DNA of 64,000 nucleotides. It comes from JAZKIX01 sp040384645. GTDB taxonomy: Bacteria; Pseudomonadota; Gammaproteobacteria; Burkholderiales; Burkholderiaceae_D. The notes under the pieces were generated by a model. That model saw nothing but the letters and a program-made list of their open reading frames with translations. It did not search any database and was not told where the DNA came from. Numbering within the stretch: position 1 is the stretch's first letter; each line of letters starts with the position of its first letter. A program made the position numbers and the translations under genes. The DNA is taken from the NCBI GenBank assembly GCA_040384645.1, contig JAZKIX010000069.1, positions 14,756-78,755 on the forward strand, given 5' to 3'. Shown here in pieces: positions 34,359-42,229 of the stretch.

Positions 34359-35305
34359 TGCTGCTCGGACTGGATTTGCCAACGCTGGCTGTGCTGGCCT
34401 GGCTGGGCGTATTGCTTGACTGGTGCGTAGGGGAAGTGCGGCGTTGGCATCCGCTGGTCGGTTTCGGCAATGTTGCCAATGCACTGGAACGGAGATTGAA
34501 CCGCGGTCGCGGCTTGATTTGGCGCGGCACGATTGGCTGGATTTTGGCCGTGATCCCGCTCACGCTGCTGGCGCTTTTGCTGTGCAGCCTGGATTACGCG
34601 GGCTTGGCCTTGCACGGCGTGTTGCTGTATTTTTGTATAGGTTTGCGCAGCTTGCGCGACCATACCCAACCGATTGCGCATGCGCTGCAACAAGGTGATT
34701 TGCCGCTGGCACGTGCGCTGACGGCACGCATTGTTAGCCGCGACACTGCGCATAGCGATACCGTCGCCTTGTCCAAAGCGGCCACCGAATCCTTGCTGGA
34801 AAACGGCAACGATGCTGTCTTCGGCACGCTGTTCTGGTTCGTCCTTACCGGCGGTCCCGGCGCCTTGCTATTCCGCCTGGCCAATACCTTGGATGCCATG
34901 TGGGGTTATCGCACGCCGCGCTTTAATCAATTCGGTCGCGGTGCGGCGCGCATCGACGATGGGCTTAACTGGCTGCCGGCACGCTTAACTGCCTTGTCGT
35001 ATTGCGCGCTGGCTGCCACCACGGCTGGCCGGCGCCGCGCCTGGCATTGCTGGCGTACCCAAGCGCCGGCGTGGTCCAGCCCCAATGCCGGCCCTGTGAT
35101 GGCCAGCGGCGCCGGCGCACTCGGACTAGCGCTGGGTGGAATCGCGGTCTACGGCGGTGTGAGCGAACAGCGCCCACCGCTCGGTCTGGGATCGGCGCCG
35201 GGTGCGGACGATATTGCCCGCGCCGGGCGTCTGGTGACGCTGACGGCCTTGCTGTGGTTGGGGTTGTTATCACTGGCGGCTGTTGGCGGACACTTTTGGA
35301 TGTAA
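34358..35305 (+). CDS. cbiB: Adenosylcobinamide-phosphate synthase CbiB/CobD
   Basis: A membrane enzyme that attaches the aminopropanol (or its phosphate) to adenosylcobyric acid. The 315-residue product has several membrane helices and 'LDWCVGEVRRWHPLVGFGNVANALERRLN', 'RIVSRDTAHSDTVALSKAATESLLENGNDAVFGTLFWFVLTGGPGALLFRLANTLDAMWGYRTPRFNQFGRGAARIDDGLNWLPARLTAL', the canonical CbiB core. The ATG overlaps the cobU stop by 1 nt. Its stop directly precedes element copy 4. Confidence 0.95.
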   Translation: MLLGLDLPTLAVLAWLGVLLDWCVGEVRRWHPLVGFGNVANALERRLNRGRGLIWRGTIGWILAVIPLTLLALLLCSLDYAGLALHGVLLYFCIGLRSLRDHTQPIAHALQQGDLPLARALTARIVSRDTAHSDTVALSKAATESLLENGNDAVFGTLFWFVLTGGPGALLFRLANTLDAMWGYRTPRFNQFGRGAARIDDGLNWLPARLTALSYCALAATTAGRRRAWHCWRTQAPAWSSPNAGPVMASGAGALGLALGGIAVYGGVSEQRPPLGLGSAPGADDIARAGRLVTLTALLWLGLLSLAAVGGHFWM

Positions 35306-35385
35306 ATATACTGGTGTGAGTATATTTTTTCGCCCAATAAAAACGGGCGGGATCGCTGGTATTTTGACATATACCCCCCTGTTTA
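35304..35385 (+). repeat. Dispersed two-hairpin element, copy 4
   Basis: Hairpin 1 is AAATATAC/GTATATTT followed by TTT. The linker is CGCCCAATAAAAACGGGCGG. Hairpin 2 is GGTAT...ATACC followed by CCCC. It overlaps the last bases of cbiB, so the element forms the 3' end of that gene. Confidence 0.8.
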
Positions 35386-35632
35386 TTGCTGAGCGAGAAG
35401 GCTTGTAATAGCTGATTATGAGCGTTGATTGCAAGGTCAACTCAGCCCAAATGAATGCTGCAATTCAAGCAAGCCAAGGCTTCAACCGGCCAGCCGGAAC
35501 TTCAATAGTCTGTATCGGAAATGTCACTTTTCGTGAATTTTTCGCAGAATAAATTCTTTTTGGCAATCATCATGGCTATAATTTTTCGGATGTGCCGACG
35601 CTGGAGTCGCCGCTGATTTTCCGGGAGATACT

Positions 35633-36406
35633 ATGCGTCGGATTAAACAATGGGCCTTGCTTAGTACCATTCTTATCAGCACCGCGCTCATTTCCGCGGC
35701 ACAGGCCGCCATCGTGATACCGGCTGGCGGTAGTTGGGACCAAGATGGCGGTACGCTCGATTTTGGCGGCACCAGCTTGCAAAGTGCCGGTCAGTTCAAA
35801 CTGGGCAGTGGCCAACTCAACGGACTGGACGGCGTGACCATTGCGCCAGGCGGGCAACTCGATGCCGGTAGCGGCAGCATCGCGGTAGCGGGTCCATGGA
35901 CTAATTCAGGCAGCTTTTTGGCCGGCAGTGGCAGCGTGGTGTTTGCCGATAACGCTACGGGCAGTACGGCGATCTCCGGCAATTCCCTATTCCACAATCT
36001 TTCGATCACCAGCACCAGTGGCCAGACTTGGCGCTTTGCCGCTGGCAGCACGCAACAGGTGAATGGCTTGTTGACGATATATGGCACACCTGCGCAGCCG
36101 ATCCAATTGGCCAGCAGTGTCGCCGGACAGCTCGCGTACATCAATTTGCTGCCAGGTGGCACGCAAAATATCCATGATCTCGGCGTGTCGGACTTGAGTG
36201 CGACTGGCCAGCGCCTGGCCGCCGGCCAAGTCAACCGTGGCGGCAGCGGCAATGCAATCAATTGGTTTGCTGCACTGGCCGCGTCGGTGCAGGCGATTCC
36301 AAGCTTGTCCATGACCGGCGTGCTGGCGCTTTGCCTGTGCATGCTATTGCTGGCTTATTGCAAGCGCCACACTTCTGCGCGGCGTGACATCGCGCATCCC
36401 TTTTAA
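35633..36406 (+). CDS. Exported protein with IPTL-CTERM-like sorting tail
   Basis: The 257-residue product has a signal peptide ('WALLSTILISTALISAAQA'). It contains a repetitive Gly/Ser/Asn-rich beta-helix-like body ('GTLDFGGTSLQSAGQFKLGSGQLNGLDGVTIAPGGQLDAGSGSIAVAGPW'). The C-terminal 'VQAIPSLSMTGVLALCLCMLLLAYCKRHTSAR' is a motif plus one membrane helix plus a basic end. That matches the layout of IPTL-CTERM proteins, where a dedicated protease processes surface proteins. GGGAGATACT precedes the ATG, and a TATAAT lies at 35575-35580. It is 20 nt ahead of the collagen-like gene, so both are probably one operon. Confidence 0.78.
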   Translation: MRRIKQWALLSTILISTALISAAQAAIVIPAGGSWDQDGGTLDFGGTSLQSAGQFKLGSGQLNGLDGVTIAPGGQLDAGSGSIAVAGPWTNSGSFLAGSGSVVFADNATGSTAISGNSLFHNLSITSTSGQTWRFAAGSTQQVNGLLTIYGTPAQPIQLASSVAGQLAYINLLPGGTQNIHDLGVSDLSATGQRLAAGQVNRGGSGNAINWFAALAASVQAIPSLSMTGVLALCLCMLLLAYCKRHTSARRDIAHPF

Positions 36407-36426
36407 AAATGAAGAAGGGACTCATC

Positions 36427-38592
36427 ATGCTGCGTCAAACATCCTTATCGCTGGCAATCAGTGCCATGCTCGGTAGCGCTTTGGCGCCTGTGCTTGCGGC
36501 TGACATTACGGTTACGCCGCCCAGCGGCAGCGGCTTCGAAGTGCGTTCCGCGCCGGCGGTGCCAGCCTTACGCGTGAATGCGAACGGTACCGTGGCAGTG
36601 AGTCAATTGCCAACCGCAGCTAGCCGCGATACGGTCATGTGTTTTGGCGCTGCCAACGGTGTACTGGGACCGTGCGCGGCCGGTGCCGTGGTGGGCGCTA
36701 CGGGGGCGACTGGCCCGAACGGTGCTACTGGCGCAACCGGTGCCACTGGTCCGACTGGGGCTAGCGGCGCTGCTGGTTCTGCTGGCGCAGTCGGCACTGC
36801 CGGGCCGACGGGAGCCAACGGAGCTACCGGTATCGCAGGCGCAGTTGGTGCTACCGGCAGCACCGGCGCGACCGGACCCACCGGTGCCACAGGAGCACAA
36901 GGCAGTTTTGCCGGCAGCTTTAGCGGGACCTGGGTAAACAGTACAACGTATGTGCCGGGTGTCTTGGTCGCTGACAATGGCTCGACCTATTTACAGGTTT
37001 CTGCGGCTAATTCTCTCGCCGATAGCCCCGCCAGCAGTCCTGCGGTATGGCAGGTGGTTGCGCAAGTGGGCGCTGCCGGTATGGCAGGGCCGACCGGGGC
37101 AACAGGCGTGGCCGGTGCCGTTGGTGCCACCGGCATAACTGGTGCCACGGGCGCGACTGGAGATGCCGGACTGGCTGGGGCTACCGGCGCAACGGGGGCC
37201 ACCGGGGCCACGGGACCCTCAGGCGTGGCCGATATCAACGGTGTGGCGGCGGGTGGCGACTTGAGCGGCACGTATCCCAATCCGTCGATTGCTGTTACGG
37301 CCGGCGCCGGCGCCAATATTGTTGGTGCCATCAACGCCAGCGCAGCGTCCGTCAACACCGCGCATCTGGACGGCGACGTGGAATTGGCGCCGTTGGCGCA
37401 GCAGACGGTGGACAGCACGAACCACCTGATCAACCTCAAGCTCATCAGTACCGATCCGGTCAACCACAAGCTGGGCACGCCGGGCGCGAACGCGCTCATC
37501 TCGCTCAGTGCGAGTGGGACCTACCCCGACGACAGCACCCATGACAAGGAGCGCTTCCGGGTCGATAACGATGGCTCGATCCTGTCTGTCGCCGATTACA
37601 CTGGCGGCATCAACACCACCGCTCCGATCGAAGGGTCGGGCACGCGCTTTATGTGGTACGCGACCAAGGCAGCGCTTCGCGCCGGCCAAATCGACGGCAC
37701 GCAGTGGGATGACGCCAACATCGGCCTCTACTCGATCGCCTTCGGCCAGAACGTGCGCGCGCTGGGCGACAACGCCATCGCGGTGGGGAAGAGTACGGTT
37801 GCGGCCAACACCGGCACGGTGGCCCTCGGCGAGGGACACACCGCGACCGGCGCCAACTCGATTGCGCTTGGCTACGGCGCGTCCACCTCGACCTCTGCCG
37901 GTTCGCCGCGCCTGGGTACGTTCGTGTTCGCCGACCGCTCCACCGCTACCACCTGCCCCCTCTACAGCAGCGGCAGCACCGTTGACACCAACTGCCAATA
38001 CCATCCGACGGTCACGAACTCCTTTAACGTGCGCGCCATCAACGGGTCGTTTTTCCACACCAACACGGCGCTCACCACGAGCTTCATCTTCAACAGCACG
38101 ACTGCGACGATGACCCTCACCAACAGCAAACTCACGATGGCGAGTGACGGCTCGACCACGTTGACGTCCAACAGCGGCGGCTCGGCGGGCGTTTCACTGC
38201 CAGCGGGTGGCGGTTCGTGGAACTCGCTGTCCGACCGCAATATGAAAGAAAACTTCGCGCCGGTCGATGGTGAAGAAGTGCTGCTCCGCTTGCGCAGCGT
38301 GCCGGTCACGACCTGGAACTACAAGACGCAAGACGCGTCGATCCGCCACATGGGACCGATGGCGCAAGATTTTTCCGCTGCGTTTTCGCTGGGGGAAGAT
38401 GACCGGCACATCAACACCATCGACCCCGACGGCGTAGCACTGGCGGGTGTCAAAGCGCTTGATACACGCACCATCACGCAACAGCAGCGTATCGATGCTT
38501 TGGAGCTGGAGCTGGACGCCAAAAACAGGGATCTGGAAGCCCTGGCAAATCGTTTGAAGCGGCTGGAAATCCTGATGATCGGCCAGCAATAA
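36427..38592 (+). CDS. Collagen-like, YadA-head and peptidase-S74 surface protein
   Basis: About 721 residues. There is a signal peptide ('SLAISAMLGSALAPVLA'), then two blocks of Gly-X-Thr/Ala collagen-like triplets (about residues 85-155 and 215-275). They flank a CBM5/12-like segment ('GTWVNSTTYVPGVLVADNGSTYLQVSA...VWQVV'). YadA-type head repeats follow ('ALGDNAIAVGKSTVAANTGTVALGEGHTATGANSIALGYGAST'). The C-terminal S74 intramolecular chaperone has 'LSDRNMKENFAPV' with the Ser/Lys self-cleavage dyad, and the tail is a coiled coil. This predicts a trimeric fibre that matures by self-cleavage. ATG 36427 has AAGGGA upstream; ATG 36409 is an alternative. It lies inside the corrinoid gene group. 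Confidence 0.85.
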   Translation: MLRQTSLSLAISAMLGSALAPVLAADITVTPPSGSGFEVRSAPAVPALRVNANGTVAVSQLPTAASRDTVMCFGAANGVLGPCAAGAVVGATGATGPNGATGATGATGPTGASGAAGSAGAVGTAGPTGANGATGIAGAVGATGSTGATGPTGATGAQGSFAGSFSGTWVNSTTYVPGVLVADNGSTYLQVSAANSLADSPASSPAVWQVVAQVGAAGMAGPTGATGVAGAVGATGITGATGATGDAGLAGATGATGATGATGPSGVADINGVAAGGDLSGTYPNPSIAVTAGAGANIVGAINASAASVNTAHLDGDVELAPLAQQTVDSTNHLINLKLISTDPVNHKLGTPGANALISLSASGTYPDDSTHDKERFRVDNDGSILSVADYTGGINTTAPIEGSGTRFMWYATKAALRAGQIDGTQWDDANIGLYSIAFGQNVRALGDNAIAVGKSTVAANTGTVALGEGHTATGANSIALGYGASTSTSAGSPRLGTFVFADRSTATTCPLYSSGSTVDTNCQYHPTVTNSFNVRAINGSFFHTNTALTTSFIFNSTTATMTLTNSKLTMASDGSTTLTSNSGGSAGVSLPAGGGSWNSLSDRNMKENFAPVDGEEVLLRLRSVPVTTWNYKTQDASIRHMGPMAQDFSAAFSLGEDDRHINTIDPDGVALAGVKALDTRTITQQQRIDALELELDAKNRDLEALANRLKRLEILMIGQQ

Positions 38593-38615
38593 GCCAGCAG
38601 TAGTAAGACGAGACT

Positions 38616-39629
38616 ATGCTCGAACACGGCGGTAAGCTGCGCGAAGCCGCCTTGAATTTCAAGCGGCCGCTGGCGGATTGGTTAGACCTGTCGACCGGCA
38701 TCAATCCGCATGCCTATCCAGTGCCGACATTGCGCAGCGATATCTGGCATCGCTTGCCGGAAGACGATCCAGCACTGCTGGCAGCGGCGCAATCGTATTA
38801 CGCCGCACCACAACTATTGCCGATAGCCGGCAGTCAGGCTGCGATTGCCGCACTGCCGCGTTTGCGTCGCGCGCTGCATGGTCCGGCGCGGGTATTGGCC
38901 GCGGCAACGTCGTATGCCGAACATGCCCATCATTGGTCGCAGCACGGCCATACTTTGCGCCAGTTAAACGATGCCGATCTGGCAGAGGCCATGAGCGCGG
39001 CTGAACTGCCGTGCGATGTGCTGGTGATCTGCAATCCGAATAATCCGACCGGCACCCGGATCGCGCCGGTGCAATTGTTGGCTTGGGCTGATCTGCTCGC
39101 TGCGCACGACGGTTGGCTGGTGGTGGATGAGGCATTTGGCGATATGCAGCCTGAAGACTCGGTCGCCTCGTATAGCCAGCGGCCGGGCTTGATCGTGTTG
39201 CGTTCGCTCGGCAAGTTTTTTGGACTTGCCGGTGTCCGGCTGGGCTTTGTCGCCGCCGCCAGCGCAATATTGCGTGCGCTGGCAGACCAGCTTGGCCCGT
39301 GGGCCGTGAGTAGTGCCGCGCAAGAAATAGCCTGTGTGGCCTTGCGCGACCAGGCGTGGCAAACAACGATGCGGATCGATCTGGCGCACGCAACACACCG
39401 CTTGCAAACCCTGCTGGGACGCTATGGCATTGCCTCCACCGGCACCGATTTATTCCAATGGTGGCGGCAAGCGCAAGCGGTCCAATTGCATCATCACATG
39501 GCGCAACGCGGCATTTGGGTACGACTGTTTACACATGATGGCGGTGCGCTGCGACTGGGTTTGCCACCGGATGAGGCGGGCTGGCAGCGGCTGGACCTGG
39601 CGCTGGGCGAATGGACCGACGCAGCGTAA
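38616..39629 (+). CDS. cobC: Threonine-phosphate decarboxylase CobC/CobD
   Basis: A PLP-dependent class-I aminotransferase-fold enzyme that makes (R)-1-amino-2-propanol phosphate for CbiB. The 337-residue product opens 'MLEHGGKLREAALNFKRPLADWLDLSTGINPHAYPVP', typical of CobC. It has 'VICNPNNPTGTRI', 'WLVVDEAFGDMQP' and the PLP-Lys region 'LIVLRSLGKFFGLAGVRLGFVAA'. It is the last corrinoid gene here, 23 nt after the surface-protein gene. cobS, cobT and cobQ are not in the window. Confidence 0.92.
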   Translation: MLEHGGKLREAALNFKRPLADWLDLSTGINPHAYPVPTLRSDIWHRLPEDDPALLAAAQSYYAAPQLLPIAGSQAAIAALPRLRRALHGPARVLAAATSYAEHAHHWSQHGHTLRQLNDADLAEAMSAAELPCDVLVICNPNNPTGTRIAPVQLLAWADLLAAHDGWLVVDEAFGDMQPEDSVASYSQRPGLIVLRSLGKFFGLAGVRLGFVAAASAILRALADQLGPWAVSSAAQEIACVALRDQAWQTTMRIDLAHATHRLQTLLGRYGIASTGTDLFQWWRQAQAVQLHHHMAQRGIWVRLFTHDGGALRLGLPPDEAGWQRLDLALGEWTDAA

Positions 39630-39718
39630 AGTCGTTGCGCTCGGTATTTTCCTTGATCCGGTTTTAATCCAATAATCAATCTGGCCGAAGGTTTTTACCC
39701 TTCAAGAATGCCAAGCCC

Positions 39719-40216
39719 ATGCCAAAAATCATTTTCCTCAACGGTTGCATCAATGCCGGTAAAACCACCACCGCCACGATGCTCAAGCAAGTGGTGCGCA
39801 ATCTTGCCCATGTCGAAGTCGATGACTTGCACAATTTCATTTCGTGGGCGCCGATTGAGCAAGCCTATTCCTTGAATATTGAAAACGCTATTGCCGTGAC
39901 CCGCAATTTCGTCAAGGCCGGGATCGACGTCATCTTTGCCTATCCCTTGTCGAAACCGGACTACACCGCAATCGTTGCGCAACTGGATGATCTGGACGCC
40001 GAGATCATTGCGATCACGCTCTACACCAGCTTGCAACAGGTGCAAAGCAATCGCGGTACGCGGGTGTTAACGCCATGGCAGCATGAACGTGCCGCCTGGA
40101 TGTTTCAAAATGGCTTAGCCCTGCCCGAGATCGGGCCAGTGATCGACAACAGTACACTCAGCGTCGAGCAGACCGTGGATGAGGTGATCCGGCTGGCGGG
40201 TTTGCTACGGCGTTAA
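39719..40216 (+). CDS. Small P-loop kinase-like ATPase
   Basis: The 165-residue product begins 'MPKIIFLNGCINAGKTTTATMLKQVV' with a Walker A P-loop and continues 'VEVDDLHNFI', resembling small kinases such as chloramphenicol phosphotransferase-like or shikimate-kinase-like proteins. The substrate is unknown. It stands between cobC and the TetR regulator with no clear operon partner. Confidence 0.7.
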   Translation: MPKIIFLNGCINAGKTTTATMLKQVVRNLAHVEVDDLHNFISWAPIEQAYSLNIENAIAVTRNFVKAGIDVIFAYPLSKPDYTAIVAQLDDLDAEIIAITLYTSLQQVQSNRGTRVLTPWQHERAAWMFQNGLALPEIGPVIDNSTLSVEQTVDEVIRLAGLLRR

Positions 40217-40260
40217 ATGGACCCTCGGTCGACCACAGCATTTGGCATGGAACGACTCCC

Positions 40261-40288
40261 TTGAAGTTTCGCACAATCGTGCTAATAT
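40261..40288 (+). promoter_or_regulatory. TetR operator inside the tetR promoter
   Basis: A -35-like TTGAAG (40261-40266) and a -10-like TAATAT (40283-40288) are 16 nt apart. Between them lies the palindrome GCACAATCGTGC inside a 21-bp sequence (40267-40287) repeated exactly at 40942-40962. Binding there would block RNA polymerase. The expected transcript start is near the ATG at 40296, so the mRNA may be leaderless. Confidence 0.7.
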
Positions 40289-40295
40289 TCGCCGC

Positions 40296-40898
40296 ATGGA
40301 TGCCAAAACACAGAAAAGCGAGTTGACCCGTACCGCCATCGTCGGCGCCGCGCTCGATCTTGCCTCTGCACAAGGGCTGGAAGCAATTACCCTGCAATTG
40401 GTGGCAGAACGGATCGGCATGTCCAAGAGCGGTGTGTTTTCGCGTGTCGGTTCGCTCGAAGCCTTGCAAAAAGCGGTGCTGGAAGAATTCGGCCGGCGCT
40501 TTTTAGCTGATGTGTTCGTACCTGCCATGCGCTTGCCCAAGGGTTTGCCGCGCCTGACTGACATCGTGCAACGCTGGATCGTGCGCATGCGCGATGTCGA
40601 GGCGCATACCGGCTGCATCTTTAGCGCCGGTGCGTTTGAACTGGATGACCGCGAAGGCCCTTTGCGCGACCTGCTCTATGGCGAAGTCACGCGCTGGCGC
40701 GCTGCCCTGCGGCGCACGGTGATGCAGGCGGTCGACGCCGGCCACCTCAAAGCCGACACCGATCCCGATCAATTGGTCAGTGAAATCAGTGCGCTGGCCT
40801 TGGGCCTGATCCATGATGTGCGCTTCTTGCGCGACGGCCACGCAGTGACACGTGCGCAGTCAACCTGGCAACGGCTGTTGCAGACCTATCTGGCGTGA
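40296..40898 (+). CDS. TetR-family transcriptional regulator
   Basis: A 200-residue repressor-type regulator. The N-terminal helix-turn-helix is 'RTAIVGAALDLASAQGLEAITLQLVAERIGMSKSGVFSRVGSLEALQKAVLEEF'. The C-terminal ligand domain contains 'VEAHTGCIFSAGAFELDDREGPLRDLLYGEVTRWRAALRRTVMQAVDAG'. ATG 40296 gives the normal TetR N-terminus. Its own promoter and the region before the following small gene share one 21-bp operator, so it probably autoregulates and controls the 45-residue protein and hydrolase. Confidence 0.92.
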   Translation: MDAKTQKSELTRTAIVGAALDLASAQGLEAITLQLVAERIGMSKSGVFSRVGSLEALQKAVLEEFGRRFLADVFVPAMRLPKGLPRLTDIVQRWIVRMRDVEAHTGCIFSAGAFELDDREGPLRDLLYGEVTRWRAALRRTVMQAVDAGHLKADTDPDQLVSEISALALGLIHDVRFLRDGHAVTRAQSTWQRLLQTYLA

Positions 40899-40941
40899 AG
40901 GGCAGGGCTGGCATCGGTCTATTTGTAGTAGTTTATTTAAA

Positions 40942-40962
40942 TTTCGCACAATCGTGCTAATA
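40942..40962 (+). promoter_or_regulatory. TetR operator before the small-protein/hydrolase operon
   Basis: Exact 21-bp copy of the sequence at 40267-40287, centred on GCACAATCGTGC. It lies 12 nt before the GTG of the 45-residue gene and abuts its AAGGAG ribosome binding site. Binding could block transcription from an upstream promoter. Confidence 0.75.
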
Positions 40963-40974
40963 AGGAGCTTTATC

Positions 40975-41112
40975 GTGAACCCATTTGCCGTGAACCCATT
41001 GATATCTATTTTGATCTTGCTAGCCGCCGTCGGTGGCTGGAGCGTGTTGCGCGCCGGCGTGCAGTTGATAGACTTGGTGCCGTCGCGCAACGACGACATG
41101 CTCTTATTTTAA
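40975..41112 (+). CDS. 45-residue single-helix membrane protein
   Basis: Reads 'MNPFAVNPLISILILLAAVGG' then 'WSVLRAGVQLIDLVPSRNDD' and ends 'MLLF'. It has one hydrophobic helix and a short charged tail. GTG start with AAGGAG 7 nt upstream. It lies 10 nt before the alpha/beta hydrolase and behind the shared TetR operator, which argues that it is real. Function unknown. It could be a small membrane partner of the hydrolase. Confidence 0.7.
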   Translation: MNPFAVNPLISILILLAAVGGWSVLRAGVQLIDLVPSRNDDMLLF

Positions 41113-41122
41113 GGAACGTCCT

Positions 41123-42028
41123 ATGACCCGTTCCGCTCTCGATGCAACGTCCGCTTTTTACCAAGCCATGCCGGGCGTGCGCCTGTTTCGTTTCATATTG
41201 ACCGCGACGCAAAGAATGTGGCCCAGGTTGGCGGTGCATGCCGCGAGCCGCCTGTTCTTGACGCCGCTGCCGACCAAATATTTGCATCGCGGCAGAAAGT
41301 GGGATGCCACCTGGAACATCGAGGCCTGGCCATTCGAAGCCGCCAGCCTGACCCTGTATTCGCAAGTTGCCAAAGTGTCCGGAACGAATGCACCGCTCGC
41401 GCTGCTGGTGCATGGCTGGGGCGGTCACGCCGGACAAATGCTGGCGCTGGCCGACGCGCTGCATGCGCAAGGATTTCACCCCGTGATCCTGGAAATGCCC
41501 GCCCACGGCCGTAGTGCCGGCATGAGCAGCAATCTGCCGCAATTCACTCGCGCCATCGAATACGTGAGCGCCCGCTTGCGCCAAGACGGCCACACGGTGC
41601 ATGCCTTGATAGCCCATTCGCTGGGCGCCAGTGCCAGCGCCTACGTCGCCAGTCGCGGCGCTGCCATCGGCCGCCTGGTGTTGCTGGCGCCACCGGCCTC
41701 GCCACCGGAATACACCCACCTGTTCGCCCACGTCTTCGGCCTGTCAGAACGCACCCGCGCTGCCATGCAACACCGCATCGAGGCGCAGGAAGCGCTCCTG
41801 ATGCCGCAGCTCGAAGCCCACGCCGTCGGCCCCCACATCCGTGTCCCGACGCTGGTGATCCACGACCGCCACGACAGCATCAACCGCTTCGACGATGGCA
41901 AAGCCTATGTGCAGGCGATAGCTGGCGCGACCATGCTGGCGACCGAGGGTTTGGGGCATCGCAAGCTATTGAAAGATGCGGCCGTGATGGCAGCGGTGGT
42001 GGGGTTTGTAGCGTGGGAGGTAATTTGA
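41123..42028 (+). CDS. Alpha/beta hydrolase
   Basis: The 301-residue product has the alpha/beta-hydrolase landmarks: oxyanion loop 'LLVHGWGGHAGQM', nucleophile elbow 'LIAHSLGASASA' (G/A-H-S-L-G) and acid/His regions 'TLVIHDRHDSINRFDDGKAY' and 'TEGLGHRKLLKDAAVM'. The substrate is unknown. RBS AAGGAACGTCCT precedes the ATG. With the 45-residue gene it forms the likely target operon of the TetR regulator. Confidence 0.88.
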   Translation: MTRSALDATSAFYQAMPGVRLFRFILTATQRMWPRLAVHAASRLFLTPLPTKYLHRGRKWDATWNIEAWPFEAASLTLYSQVAKVSGTNAPLALLVHGWGGHAGQMLALADALHAQGFHPVILEMPAHGRSAGMSSNLPQFTRAIEYVSARLRQDGHTVHALIAHSLGASASAYVASRGAAIGRLVLLAPPASPPEYTHLFAHVFGLSERTRAAMQHRIEAQEALLMPQLEAHAVGPHIRVPTLVIHDRHDSINRFDDGKAYVQAIAGATMLATEGLGHRKLLKDAAVMAAVVGFVAWEVI

Positions 42029-42044
42029 AGTAGTTTTTGAGTGT

Positions 42045-42126
42045 AAAAATACAGGTGGTAGTATTTTTAAAGATGCAATAAATCCGTGCGGGATAAGGCG
42101 TATTTTGGCATATACCCCCCTATTTC
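42045..42126 (+). repeat. Dispersed two-hairpin element, copy 5
   Basis: Hairpin 1 is AAAAATAC/GTATTTTT, a paired change relative to AAATATAC/GTATATTT. The linker is TGCAATAAATCCGTGCGGG. Hairpin 2 is CGTAT...ATACCCCCC. It begins 17 nt after the hydrolase stop, same orientation. Confidence 0.8.
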
Positions 42127-42154
42127 TGCGAATTTATGCCGTCAGCTGGCGAAA

Positions 42155-42183
42155 AAAAGCCAGCGCATCAAGCGCCGGCTTTT
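42155..42183. terminator. Bidirectional terminator between hydrolase and phoX
   Basis: AAAAGCC-A-GCGC pairs with GCGC-C-GGCTTTT around ATCAA, one A-C mismatch. T and A tracts on the two sides allow termination for the plus-strand hydrolase operon and for minus-strand phoX, which ends at 42230. Confidence 0.8.
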
Positions 42184-42229
42184 GTGATTCTTTATTCGCG
42201 CACTTGTCGGGTGTGCGCCTTTCAAACCA

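Noticed and set aside
35559..35580. Sigma-54 promoter before the IPTL-type gene (TTGGCA...GGC)
   Set aside because: The GG and GC dinucleotides are spaced 11 nt and not the required 10; a TATAAT nearby fits sigma-70 better.
36667..37230. Repetitive GGTGC/ACCGG tracts as a DNA repeat or CRISPR-like array
   Set aside because: The period is 9 nt in phase with Gly-X-Thr/Ala codons of a collagen-like protein, and spacers are absent.
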